Below, piece after piece: positions 26,820-34,756 of a stretch of DNA of 64,000 bases; within the stretch, counting starts at the first letter, position 1; each line of letters begins with the position of its first letter. The position numbers were made by a program, and so were the translations under genes. The stretch is from Pseudomonas sp. UMAB-08 (GTDB lineage: Bacteria; Pseudomonadota; Gammaproteobacteria; Pseudomonadales; Pseudomonadaceae): contig NZ_LT607434.1 of assembly GCF_900095225.1 (NCBI RefSeq), positions 17,391-81,390 on the forward strand, in the 5' to 3' direction. Below the pieces are notes generated by a model. It searched no databases. It saw only the letters and a program-made list of their open reading frames with translations, and had not been told where the DNA came from.

Positions 26820-29075
26820 TTAGAAGTGGAAGTTGACACCCATCAGCGCGGTACGACCGGCGGCAACGTGCGCGTAGTGGGTCTGGAACACTTGATCGAA
26901 ATAACGCTTGTCGGTCAGGTTCTGCACGTTGAGTTGCAAGTCGACGTTCTTGGTCAGGCGATAGGTCGCCATCGCGTCATAGCGCCAGTAGGACGGGACC
27001 TCCACCGAGTTGGCTTCGTTGCCGAAACGCGAATCGACGAAGGTGGCTCCAGCGCCAAGGGTCAGTTTCGGCATCACGTCATAGGTCGACCACAGGTTGA
27101 AGCTGTTACGCGGGGTGCTCGGCATGTGATTGCCCTGGTCCGCCGCAAGGGTGGTTTTGACCAGTTCGCTTTCCATGTAGGTGTAGCCGCCGAAGACCTT
27201 CCAGTTATGGGTAATGTTGCCCGCGTATGTGAACTCGAAACCATCGACGCGCTGTTCGCCATCCAGGACCTGAACGGTCGCGTTATCCGGGTCGTTGATG
27301 CGGGCGTTGGTTTTTTCGGTGCGGAACAGCGCAGCGGTTAACGACAGGTCATCGTTAAAGAAGTCCCACTTGGTGCCCACCTCATAGCTGCGGTTCTTTT
27401 CTGGCTCGAGATCGGCGTTGTTGGCGGCTATTTCCAGGCCACCGTTACCGCTGGTTTCACCCGCCGGGTTACTGGAGGTGGACCATGCCGCGTAAACGCT
27501 GCCGTTAGGCAGTGGCTTGAAGACCAGGCCAACCTGGTAGTTCAGCAGCCCGCTGGTTTTCTGCCGGGAAAAGGTGCCGGCGGACGTGGTGCGCCCGGCA
27601 GTCGCATACCCGCTGGACTCAACGTCGTAGTGGTCATAGCGCAGGCCGAGGTTGAGCGACCATTGTTCGTCGAACTTCAGGGTATCGAACACATACGCAG
27701 CGCTGGTTTTAGTGTCGGTGTCGGTGAACGCCTGACTGTCCGTGATGGTGCCGTTCCACGCGTCACCGGGCGTCGGGTTGTACAGGCTGGTGCAATCGCC
27801 GGACGCCAGCAACCCCGAAGAGCATGTCGATGCAATGGTGCCGCCGCGGGCGTTGAGCACGTTGTAGTTGCGGTTGTGGGTGTCCTGATAGCTGAACTCC
27901 AGCCCGGTCACCAGGCTGTGTTCGATGAAACCACTGTTGAACTTGGCGCTCAGGTCCGTCTGGTTGACGAAGCCGCTGGAGGTCGAGTTACGGCTTTTGG
28001 CCGAGCGCGAGACGGTTCCGTTGGCCACGTTGCCACGGCTGTCGTCCGGGTTAGTGACGATGTAATCCAGGGTCGAGCGCGACATGCGGAAGCTGTTGGA
28101 CACCGTCAGGTTGTCGTTCAGGTCGTGCTCGATCCTGATCGTACCGCTGTCGTTGGTGCTTTTACGGTAATCGCGATCGGTCAGGCCGTAGAAGTTGTCC
28201 TTGCTGACGCTCGCGGGTTTGTCGACGTTGTATTTGCTGCGGGCGGTGCCGCTATTGGTCAACGGGATGCCGTAGTCCGGTATGTCATTGGTGTCCAAGT
28301 GATAGTAGTCAACCATCACCCGGGTATCGGTACCTAAACCGAAAGCGAAGGATGGCGCAACGCCCCAACGGCTGACGTCCACAGCATCACGGCCGGCGAC
28401 ATTGGCCTCGTGCTTCATCAGGTTCAGGCGGAACGCTGAGGTGTCGGTCATCTGCTGGTTGATGTCCAGCGTATAGCGTTGGGTCTGGTCGGAGCCAAAG
28501 GTGTATCCGCCGTTATAGGCGTCACCCAAGTGAGCGCCCTTAGTGATCAGGTTCAAGCTGCCACCGGTAGAACCCGCGCCAGTGAACGCAGAGCCCGGAC
28601 CCTTGCTGACTTCCACCGACTCGATGTTGAAGATTTCGCGGCTTTGCGCGGCGATGTCGCGCATACCGTCGATAAATACATCGCTCTCGGCGTTGAAGCC
28701 ACGAATGATCGGCCGGTCGGCGTTGGGATTACCGCCCTCGCCTGCGCCAAAGGTGATGCCCGGCGTAGTGCGCAATGCATCGGCCAGGCTGGTGGCCCCG
28801 GTGTCGCGAATGACTTGCTGCGGGATCACGGTGACGCTCTTCGGCGTCTCGCGCAGTGGGGCGGTGTATTTCTTCGACGCGGAGTCGTCAGCTTTGTAAG
28901 CCGTGTCTGTCTGCTCGCCAGTGATACGGGTTGCACCCAGAGCAACGGCCTTGTCCTCAGTGCTTTCAGCCGCCTGGGCCATGTGGCTCGCGGACATCGC
29001 CGCGATGGCCACGCCGACCGCTGAAGCCAGTGAACGCGACGAGTTGGCAGAAGATTTTAATTGTTGGCACGACAT
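26820..29075 (-). CDS. piuA: TonB-dependent catecholate-type siderophore receptor (PiuA/Fiu-like)
   Basis: 751 residues from ATG 29075; the 21 upstream in-frame codons reach into the promoter. The signal peptide ends near ASHMAQAAES. The plug domain contains LRETPKSVTVIPQQVIRDTG, TPGITFGAGEGGNPNADRPI and RGFNAESDVFIDGMRD. The beta-barrel ends VAAGRTALMGVNFHF, the usual terminal aromatic residue. No separate N-terminal signalling domain is present, so it is not a FecA/FpvA-type transducer. Context with piuC, the Sel1 gene and piuB matches P. aeruginosa PA4513-PA4516; PiuA there also admits catechol-bearing beta-lactams. A Fur-box-like sequence lies upstream. Confidence 0.87.
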   Translation of the reverse strand: MSCQQLKSSANSSRSLASAVGVAIAAMSASHMAQAAESTEDKAVALGATRITGEQTDTAYKADDSASKKYTAPLRETPKSVTVIPQQVIRDTGATSLADALRTTPGITFGAGEGGNPNADRPIIRGFNAESDVFIDGMRDIAAQSREIFNIESVEVSKGPGSAFTGAGSTGGSLNLITKGAHLGDAYNGGYTFGSDQTQRYTLDINQQMTDTSAFRLNLMKHEANVAGRDAVDVSRWGVAPSFAFGLGTDTRVMVDYYHLDTNDIPDYGIPLTNSGTARSKYNVDKPASVSKDNFYGLTDRDYRKSTNDSGTIRIEHDLNDNLTVSNSFRMSRSTLDYIVTNPDDSRGNVANGTVSRSAKSRNSTSSGFVNQTDLSAKFNSGFIEHSLVTGLEFSYQDTHNRNYNVLNARGGTIASTCSSGLLASGDCTSLYNPTPGDAWNGTITDSQAFTDTDTKTSAAYVFDTLKFDEQWSLNLGLRYDHYDVESSGYATAGRTTSAGTFSRQKTSGLLNYQVGLVFKPLPNGSVYAAWSTSSNPAGETSGNGGLEIAANNADLEPEKNRSYEVGTKWDFFNDDLSLTAALFRTEKTNARINDPDNATVQVLDGEQRVDGFEFTYAGNITHNWKVFGGYTYMESELVKTTLAADQGNHMPSTPRNSFNLWSTYDVMPKLTLGAGATFVDSRFGNEANSVEVPSYWRYDAMATYRLTKNVDLQLNVQNLTDKRYFDQVFQTHYAHVAAGRTALMGVNFHF

Positions 29076-29140
29076 GGTGAGTTCCTTCCCCAAGGAGTTA
29101 AGGCGGAGGAATATAGTGCAAACAGGTATTACTATCAATT

Positions 29141-29159
29141 GAGATAGATTATTATTCGC
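29141..29159. promoter_or_regulatory. Candidate Fur box between divergent piuA and piuC
   Basis: On the minus strand this is GCGAATAATAATCTATCTC, which I count as 13 of 19 matches to GATAATGATAATCATTATC. The surrounding ~40 bp is AT-rich. It is well placed to control both piuA and piuC. Confidence 0.5.
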
Positions 29160-29186
29160 AATCTTTCTTCCTACAGGTTCTGCGGC

Positions 29187-29867
29187 ATGCTCCTACACAT
29201 TCCCGGCTTATTTTCTCGCGAAGAGGTGCTGCGCATCCGCAAGGCTCTGGAGCAGGCTGACTGGGCAGACGGTAAGGTCACCGCTGGTTATCAATCGGCC
29301 AAGGCCAAGCACAACTTGCAACTGCCCGAAGGCCATCCGCTGGCAATCGAGATCGGTTCCGCCCTGCTGGATCGCTTATGGGGCAACCCGTTATTCATGT
29401 CGGCGGCCCTTCCGCGCAAGGTATTTACCCCGCTGCTTAACTGCTACACCGCCGGTGGCAGCTTTGATTTCCATATCGATAACGCCGTGCGCCAAACCAA
29501 GGGCAGCCCTGAGCGAGTGCGTACCGATTTGTCGTCCACCTTGTTTTTCAGCGACCCGGATGAATACGACGGCGGCGAGCTGGAGATTCAGGACACCTAT
29601 GGCACGCGCCAGATCAAACTGCCCGCTGGCGATCTCCTGCTCTACCCCAGTACCAGCCTGCACAAAGTCAATGCGGTGACTCGCGGCGCGCGTTACGCCT
29701 CGTTCTTCTGGACGCAAAGCCTGGTTCGTGAAGACAGCCAGCGCGCCCTGCTGTTTGAAATGGACAACGCGATTCAGCAACTGACCCAGGACGTGCCCGA
29801 TCATCCTTCACTGATCCAGTTGACCGGTACCTACCACAACCTGCTACGCCGTTGGGTCGAGGTGTGA
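29187..29867 (+). CDS. piuC: PKHD-type Fe(II)/2-oxoglutarate hydroxylase (PiuC/YbiX family)
   Basis: 226 residues. Double-stranded beta-helix hydroxylase with the metal triad in SFDFHIDNAVR (His-X-Asp) and STSLHKVNAVTRGARYASF (distal His, then the 2OG-binding Arg). It starts MLLHIPGLFSREEVLRIRKA as YbiX proteins do. It is divergent from piuA and shares its control region. Iron-regulated genes of this family flank catecholate receptors, but the hydroxylation substrate is not known. The Sel1 gene follows after 3 bp. Confidence 0.88.
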   Translation: MLLHIPGLFSREEVLRIRKALEQADWADGKVTAGYQSAKAKHNLQLPEGHPLAIEIGSALLDRLWGNPLFMSAALPRKVFTPLLNCYTAGGSFDFHIDNAVRQTKGSPERVRTDLSSTLFFSDPDEYDGGELEIQDTYGTRQIKLPAGDLLLYPSTSLHKVNAVTRGARYASFFWTQSLVREDSQRALLFEMDNAIQQLTQDVPDHPSLIQLTGTYHNLLRRWVEV

Positions 29868-29870
29868 ACC

Positions 29871-30653
29871 ATGACCTTCTCCCTGCTACGTGAAGAAACT
29901 GTCGACGGCGACCAGCTCAGCGCGATGCTGGGGCAAAACCCGGTACGCGCCGCACAAGCGATCCTCAGCGCGGCGAAAGCCAATTTCGTCGACGCTCAGG
30001 CGTTGTTGGGACAGATTCTGCTCGACGGCAACGGCATAGAACGCGACCCGAAACTGGCGATGGTCTGGTTTCAGATTGCGGCCAATAGAGGTCACACCCA
30101 GGCGCAGAACATGCTGGGGCGCTGCCATGAACATGGCTGGGGTTGTGTCGCCGATCCGCAGAAAGCAGCAACGCACTATCAAATGGCGGCAAATGCCGGG
30201 CTGGACTGGGGACTCTACAACTTTGCCAACCTGCTCGCGACCGGTCGCGGCATGACTAGGGATCAACACCGGGCACTGGCGTGTTACCGCAAAGCAGCCT
30301 ACATGGGGCACGCCAAATCCATGAACCTGTTGGGACGGTATCTGGAAGAAGGTGAGTTTTGCGAGGCCGACGCGCAGGCTGCGTTCGACTGGTATCGCCG
30401 CTCGGCAGAGGGCGGGGATTTCCGTGGGCAGTTCAGCTATGCCGCAGTGCTGGCCGATCAAGGGCGGATTGAGGAGGCGCAGAACTGGTTCACTGCTGCA
30501 TTGGCCGGAGGAAGTTTGAACTTCCTCCGGGTGAGCGCCAAGGCCTTGTTGCAGGCTGAGCATCCAACGCTGCGGGCATTGGCCAGCGACTACCACCGGC
30601 ACGCCGCAGTACTGGAAGATGAGTCCGAGCGTCTCGACCTCAACAGCCTTTAA
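29871..30653 (+). CDS. Sel1-repeat (tetratricopeptide-like) protein
   Basis: 260 residues, no signal peptide. At least four Sel1-like repeats of about 36 residues are visible, for example DAQALLGQILLDGNGIERDP, AQNMLGRCHEHGWGCVADPQ and SMNLLGRYLEEGEFCEADAQ. It is translationally linked to piuC (3 bp apart) and corresponds to the gene after piuC in P. aeruginosa. Sel1 proteins mediate protein-protein contacts; a partner cannot be named. Confidence 0.82.
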   Translation: MTFSLLREETVDGDQLSAMLGQNPVRAAQAILSAAKANFVDAQALLGQILLDGNGIERDPKLAMVWFQIAANRGHTQAQNMLGRCHEHGWGCVADPQKAATHYQMAANAGLDWGLYNFANLLATGRGMTRDQHRALACYRKAAYMGHAKSMNLLGRYLEEGEFCEADAQAAFDWYRRSAEGGDFRGQFSYAAVLADQGRIEEAQNWFTAALAGGSLNFLRVSAKALLQAEHPTLRALASDYHRHAAVLEDESERLDLNSL

Positions 30654-30709
30654 CTCAAGGCCCGCGCCCTCCAACTCATCCCGTTGGCGGGCTCACGTTA
30701 ATACCATGC

Positions 30710-31723
30710 TTAGCTCTGCCATGCCTTACGAAGGGTATGCAGGTAGGTACCGAGAGCTTTCGCTTGGATCGCAAATCGCTCGGCACGTTGAGTCACCACT
30801 TCGGCGCTGTTGGGAAGATTGCTGTTCACGAATGTAGAAAGCGCCTGTCCAATTTTAGTGATTTCCTGTACGTACCTCGCTTTATGATTATCGAGCCCCC
30901 CTACGGTAGTGAGTTGCTGGATTCGCGTGGAAGACGTCTCGATCTGATCCTCCAGATCGAGTACTTTTTTGCGCCGCCCTTTCAGCCGCTCCTGTACCAC
31001 GCTTCTGGCTTCAATCATGTGGGTGTAATTGACGCCATCGCTGGCCAAATCCAGAATATTTTTAACCCCTGTAATACCTGCCTGAATTGAGCCAAGCGCC
31101 GGGTTTTTCGGATCAATTTTCGTCAGCTCCTGAAGGCTCTCAACCAAGGGTTTCAATTTATCGGAAAACGTGAGTTTCTCCATATCATCGAGCGCAGCCT
31201 TTAACAGTTCTGCAGTAGCTTCAAGTGCAGCGATCGCACCCACTTCAACCGTGAGCAGGTTTTTAGTGGCCTCGATCGATTGTTCTAATTCCAGCATCTG
31301 GTCGTTATTATCGCTCAGCATAACGGCATTCAGGTTTGTCACGCGGTCATCCAGGTCGCTCGCGTACTGTTTAACGGCCGACACGCTCTGATCCATCAGC
31401 CCAGACAATTCATTAGTGTATTCCTCGATAGCAGCCTTGATCTCCTCGGCCGGTACTTCCTTGCTAAGTTTTTCAATAGACGTGAAGAGGACACCCATCC
31501 CCTCACTCTCTAACCTGACGGGCACTCCGGTAAGTACATTCAACGTGTACTCATCCGTAAGGCTGATCTCTTTACGCAATGCCTGAAGCTTTTCCTTCAA
31601 AACAGGAAGATAAATATTGCCCAGCGCGATGACATGATGATCAATCTCAGCCCTGCTGACGCGGACAACTTCCAGGTCGGGTTGAGAAAGCTGATAAGGT
31701 GTATCTAACATATGAACAGTCAT
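30710..31723 (-). CDS. xaxB: Alpha-xenorhabdolysin-type binary toxin, subunit B (XaxB-like)
   Basis: 337 residues, close to XaxB (about 345). Almost entirely helical, with long heptad-rich stretches (NDQMLELEQSIEATKNLLTV, KKVLDLEDQIETSSTRIQQL). There is no signal peptide. The order A then B, the 74-bp spacing and the length of both proteins match the xaxAB/paxAB toxins of Xenorhabdus and Photorhabdus, where B is one of two ClyA-like alpha-helical pore subunits. The DNA is visibly more AT-rich than the flanking piu and speC genes. There is no release or secretion gene beside it. Confidence 0.78.
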   Translation of the reverse strand: MTVHMLDTPYQLSQPDLEVVRVSRAEIDHHVIALGNIYLPVLKEKLQALRKEISLTDEYTLNVLTGVPVRLESEGMGVLFTSIEKLSKEVPAEEIKAAIEEYTNELSGLMDQSVSAVKQYASDLDDRVTNLNAVMLSDNNDQMLELEQSIEATKNLLTVEVGAIAALEATAELLKAALDDMEKLTFSDKLKPLVESLQELTKIDPKNPALGSIQAGITGVKNILDLASDGVNYTHMIEARSVVQERLKGRRKKVLDLEDQIETSSTRIQQLTTVGGLDNHKARYVQEITKIGQALSTFVNSNLPNSAEVVTQRAERFAIQAKALGTYLHTLRKAWQS

Positions 31724-31797
31724 GGATTTCTCTATTGGATAGTGGATAAAAAACGGTGAAGCGATGGCCGCTACAAAAAACTTTAATACAACACCAC

Positions 31798-32979
31798 TTA
31801 ACGCTCAGCCGTCACATTATTAAAGGCTGTCAGTAAGTCCTGCGCCTGTTTCCGTATACTGACCCAGCTTGAAATAATGCTCTCGAGGCGGGTCACGAAA
31901 ATCACCAGGTAGGTGGCGTCGGTAATACCTTCCAACTTCCGATATGAGGAGTCGATGTACCCCTGAACCAGCCCCCACATGCTCTCAAGATTGGATGCAC
32001 TACCTGAAGCGCCCTCGATTCGTATTTTCAAATCCTGAAGACTGGTTTCGAAACCGATAAGAGAGCTCAGCAAACCGTTGCGTGCCGAAATCTGCTGCTC
32101 CAGCGCTTGCTTTTGAGTTATTAATTGATCTTTCTCTGTCAACGTTGCCGCCGCTTTGGCCCCATAAATCGACGCGCTGATTGCCAGACCAATCGGCCCC
32201 CACCAAGCCCCCAGCCACTTATAGGTAGAGTACGACTCGTAGGTGGCAAGCTTTTCGGCAATCTGCGTGTTGATGATGTCGACCTCTGCCGTAAGCCTGG
32301 CTATTTCTTTGTCATTTCCGTTACTGGCACACAACGCAATCTTTAAACCCACTGCCGGGGCGATGACGTCTTTCAAAATATCTTTGAAATCGGAAATTTT
32401 TACATTCACGTCGGAGGTGGTTTTACTGTGATGCTGGAGGGCGGTTCTCAAATCACTGACCAGAGCCAGCAAGGTCGGCATTTTTTTCTTGTCACCCTCG
32501 CCCAGGCTCACTTCAGGAAGTTTATTGATCTCTTCGGGCGTCAGATCACCGACCATACCGGTCGCAGACTTGTAACCTTCCAGGCCTTTGACAAAGGCCG
32601 TTATTGCACCACCGCTGCTTTCCAGGTCTTCCGAAAAAACGATCAGACTGGCGCCAACGGTTTTCATACCCGTTTCAATAGTCGACCAGGATTCAGCGTG
32701 TTTTTTTATGCCTTGATAGATAACTTGCATATCACTTGGTTCAAGACCCGGGATATCAATTTTTTCATAGCCCAATAGCTGCTGGACCTGAGCAAGCTCT
32801 GCGGGAAGTTCAAGACCCGATTCGACGTATCTTTTTATCCGCCGGACATCTTCGTTAGTCACCAACAGTCCGGGAGACCGAATCACTTCTGGATGACTGC
32901 TGGAAGCTAAAGCCATAAAACGTTCGCTGGCCAAGCCTACGTCTTCAGCGGACACTTCCGCTGTACTTGAATTGAGCAT
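31798..32979 (-). CDS. xaxA: Alpha-xenorhabdolysin-type binary toxin, subunit A (XaxA-like)
   Basis: 393 residues, close to XaxA (about 408), starting at ATG 32979 behind AAGGA. Mostly helical and coiled-coil forming (DKEIARLTAEVDIINTQIAE, KDQLITQKQALEQQISARNG), broken by one hydrophobic Gly/Ala hairpin at about residues 253-280 (KWLGAWWGPIGLAISASIYG) suited to membrane insertion. The N-terminal VTNEDVRRIKRYVESGLELP is typical of the family. There is no signal peptide. First gene of a two-gene unit with xaxB. The assignment is by family resemblance; activity and target (insect, protist or other cells) are inferred. Confidence 0.8.
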   Translation of the reverse strand: MLNSSTAEVSAEDVGLASERFMALASSSHPEVIRSPGLLVTNEDVRRIKRYVESGLELPAELAQVQQLLGYEKIDIPGLEPSDMQVIYQGIKKHAESWSTIETGMKTVGASLIVFSEDLESSGGAITAFVKGLEGYKSATGMVGDLTPEEINKLPEVSLGEGDKKKMPTLLALVSDLRTALQHHSKTTSDVNVKISDFKDILKDVIAPAVGLKIALCASNGNDKEIARLTAEVDIINTQIAEKLATYESYSTYKWLGAWWGPIGLAISASIYGAKAAATLTEKDQLITQKQALEQQISARNGLLSSLIGFETSLQDLKIRIEGASGSASNLESMWGLVQGYIDSSYRKLEGITDATYLVIFVTRLESIISSWVSIRKQAQDLLTAFNNVTAER

Positions 32980-33124
32980 AATCGAATCCTTGATTACTGG
33001 GTGATGGCGCTTTTAAACGCTCAGCCAAAAAGTAGCAGAGCACACACCCAATAAACAGTTAACGGAATCGACACACGCTGTAGGAATATAACGCCACACA
33101 TTGACTACTTTCTAATCCGCACAA

Positions 33125-33154
33125 AAAAGGCCCATGATCGCTCATGGGCCTTTT
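33125..33154 (-). terminator. Rho-independent terminator of speC
   Basis: AAAAGGCCCATGA, loop TCGC, TCATGGGCCTTTT: perfect 13-bp stem. On the minus strand it ends in a TTTTTT run, 19 bp after the speC stop. Confidence 0.9.
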
Positions 33155-33172
33155 GCGTTACGCGCTCAGCAA

Positions 33173-34336
33173 TTACACGTAGTAAGACTTCAATGGCGGA
33201 AAGCCATTGAACTCAACTGCACTGTAGCTGGTGGTGTACGCGCCGGTGGACAACCAGTACAGGCGGTCGCCGATGGCCAGGTTCAGTGGCAGGCCATACT
33301 TGTAGTTCTCGTACATGATGTCGGCGCTGTCGCAGGTTGGGCCCGCGATGACCACTTCTTCCATCTCGCCTTTCTTCTCGGTCCAGATCGGAAACTTGAT
33401 GGCTTCGTCCATGGTTTCGATCAGGCCGGAGAATTTGCCCACGTCCGTGTAAACCCATCGCTCTACGGCGGTACGCGATTTACGTGCAACCAGTACCACT
33501 TCGCTGACCAGGATACCGGCGTTGGCAATCAACGAACGGCCTGGCTCAAGAATGATTTCCGGCAAATCGTCGCCGAAGTCTTCCTTGAGGAAGCGGATGA
33601 TTTCTTCAGCGTAGGTTTCCAGGCTGTTGGTACGGGTGATGTAGTTGGCCGGGAAGCCGCCACCCATGTTGATCAGTTTGAGAACGATGCCGTCTTCTTC
33701 TTTCAAACGCTCGAAGATCACTTTGACCTTGGCGATCGCTGCGTCCCACACACTGATGTCACGCTGCTGCGAACCTACGTGGAACGAGATGCCGTAAGGC
33801 ACCAGGCCCAGTTCACGCGCGAGGATCAGCAGGTCCATGGCCATGTCGGTCTGGCAACCGAACTTGCGGGACAATGGCCAGTCAGCGGTGGTCGAGCCTT
33901 CGGTGAGGATACGCACATAGACTTTCGAACCCGGCGCGGCCTTGGCAATGTTGCGCAGGTCGGCTTCAGAGTCGGTGGCATACAGACGCACGCCCTTCTC
34001 GTAGAAGTAGCGAATGTCTTTGGATTTCTTGATGGTGTTGCCGTAGCTGATCAGGTCCGGGCCAACGCCCTGATTCATAACCTTGTCCAGCTCGTAGATC
34101 GAAGCGATATCGAAGTTCGAACCCTTGCTTTTGAGCAGGTCGATGATTTCCACCGCCGGGTTGGCTTTGACCGCGTAGTAGATCTTGGCGAAATCGAAGC
34201 CTGCGCGCAGGTCGTCGTAGGCCTTGCTGATCATCTGAGTATCGATGACCACGAACGGGGTTTCATGCTTGTCGGCGAACGCCTTCATTTTGTTGAAGGT
34301 TTCGCGCTCAAAATAGTCTTCGACCTGGATCGGCAT
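33173..34336 (-). CDS. speC: Ornithine decarboxylase (fold III, PLP-dependent)
   Basis: 387 residues from ATG 34336, behind AGGAG. The pyridoxal-phosphate lysine is in IYYAVKANPA (about Lys57). HVGSQQRDISVWD and GGGFPANYITRT follow. The active-site cysteine is in GPTCDSADIMYENY (about Cys335). Lengths and motifs fit the alanine-racemase-fold (fold III) ornithine decarboxylases. It makes putrescine from ornithine in the cytoplasm. It is the gene expected near the piu locus in pseudomonads, here separated from it by the toxin genes. Confidence 0.92.
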   Translation of the reverse strand: MPIQVEDYFERETFNKMKAFADKHETPFVVIDTQMISKAYDDLRAGFDFAKIYYAVKANPAVEIIDLLKSKGSNFDIASIYELDKVMNQGVGPDLISYGNTIKKSKDIRYFYEKGVRLYATDSEADLRNIAKAAPGSKVYVRILTEGSTTADWPLSRKFGCQTDMAMDLLILARELGLVPYGISFHVGSQQRDISVWDAAIAKVKVIFERLKEEDGIVLKLINMGGGFPANYITRTNSLETYAEEIIRFLKEDFGDDLPEIILEPGRSLIANAGILVSEVVLVARKSRTAVERWVYTDVGKFSGLIETMDEAIKFPIWTEKKGEMEEVVIAGPTCDSADIMYENYKYGLPLNLAIGDRLYWLSTGAYTTSYSAVEFNGFPPLKSYYV

Positions 34337-34446
34337 GCTGGGAACTCCTACTGGCAAACTAAATTAATCAATGGGTGCAAATGAACGTCCTCCGTGTGTA
34401 TCCCCACTTTGGTTCGCCTACTTCCCAAGGCATGTCCGCCGAAAGC

Positions 34447-34487
34447 AAAAAAGGTCAACCGGGCCCTGCGGGCGTCTGGGTGACCTT
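34447..34487 (-). terminator. Rho-independent terminator upstream of speC (opuC terminator or speC attenuator)
   Basis: On the minus strand AAGGTCACCC pairs with GGTTGACCTT with one mismatch, with additional inner pairs, and is followed by six T residues (34452-34447). It is 270 nt after opuCA and 110 nt before speC. Confidence 0.8.
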
Positions 34488-34702
34488 GCTGTCTCGTCGT
34501 CAGTACTTGAGCCGGATGGATCGTTTCCAGCATGGACGTTCGGCGCGAACTTTAGGACTTGAGACGCTTGAGATCAACAAAAAATGTCGCGTTTTTGCAC
34601 ACGTCCGTCGCCGGACGATGATCACTGACTTATGTAACGGACCGATGTGACAGCCTGATGTTCCCTGAACGGGGATTTTCAGGGAAACCGAATCGCTCAA
34701 AA

Positions 34703-34746
34703 TCGCGGGCAAGCGCGATCCGTTGCAGGAGCGCGCTTGCCCGCGA
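34703..34746. repeat. REP-like palindrome after opuCA
   Basis: TCGCGGGCAAGCGCG and CGCGCTTGCCCGCGA, perfect 15-bp arms around 14 nt. The GCGGGCAAGC/GCTTGCCCGC core is the common Pseudomonas REP sequence. Confidence 0.8.
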
Positions 34747-34756
34747 TGGCATCAGA

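Larger units (their letters stand above)
34337..34756. other. 420-bp gap between opuCA and speC
   Basis: I see no convincing gene. It contains a REP-like palindrome next to opuCA, a small CGTCCG/CGGACG hairpin near 34608, a strong minus-strand terminator at 34451-34487, and about 110 bp of AT-rich sequence before speC that could hold its promoter. A 61-codon minus-strand frame (34348-34533) runs through the terminator but has no clear ribosome binding site. Confidence 0.6.

Noticed and set aside
30710..32979. Phage tail or methyl-accepting coiled-coil proteins as explanation of the XaxAB-like pair
   Set aside because: No phage genes around, no signalling domains; lengths, order and the hydrophobic hairpin match the binary toxin better.
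34348..34533. A SpeFL-type ornithine-sensing leader peptide upstream of speC
   Set aside because: No HIRR-type motif and no clear ribosome binding site; kept only as a possible attenuator in the findings.
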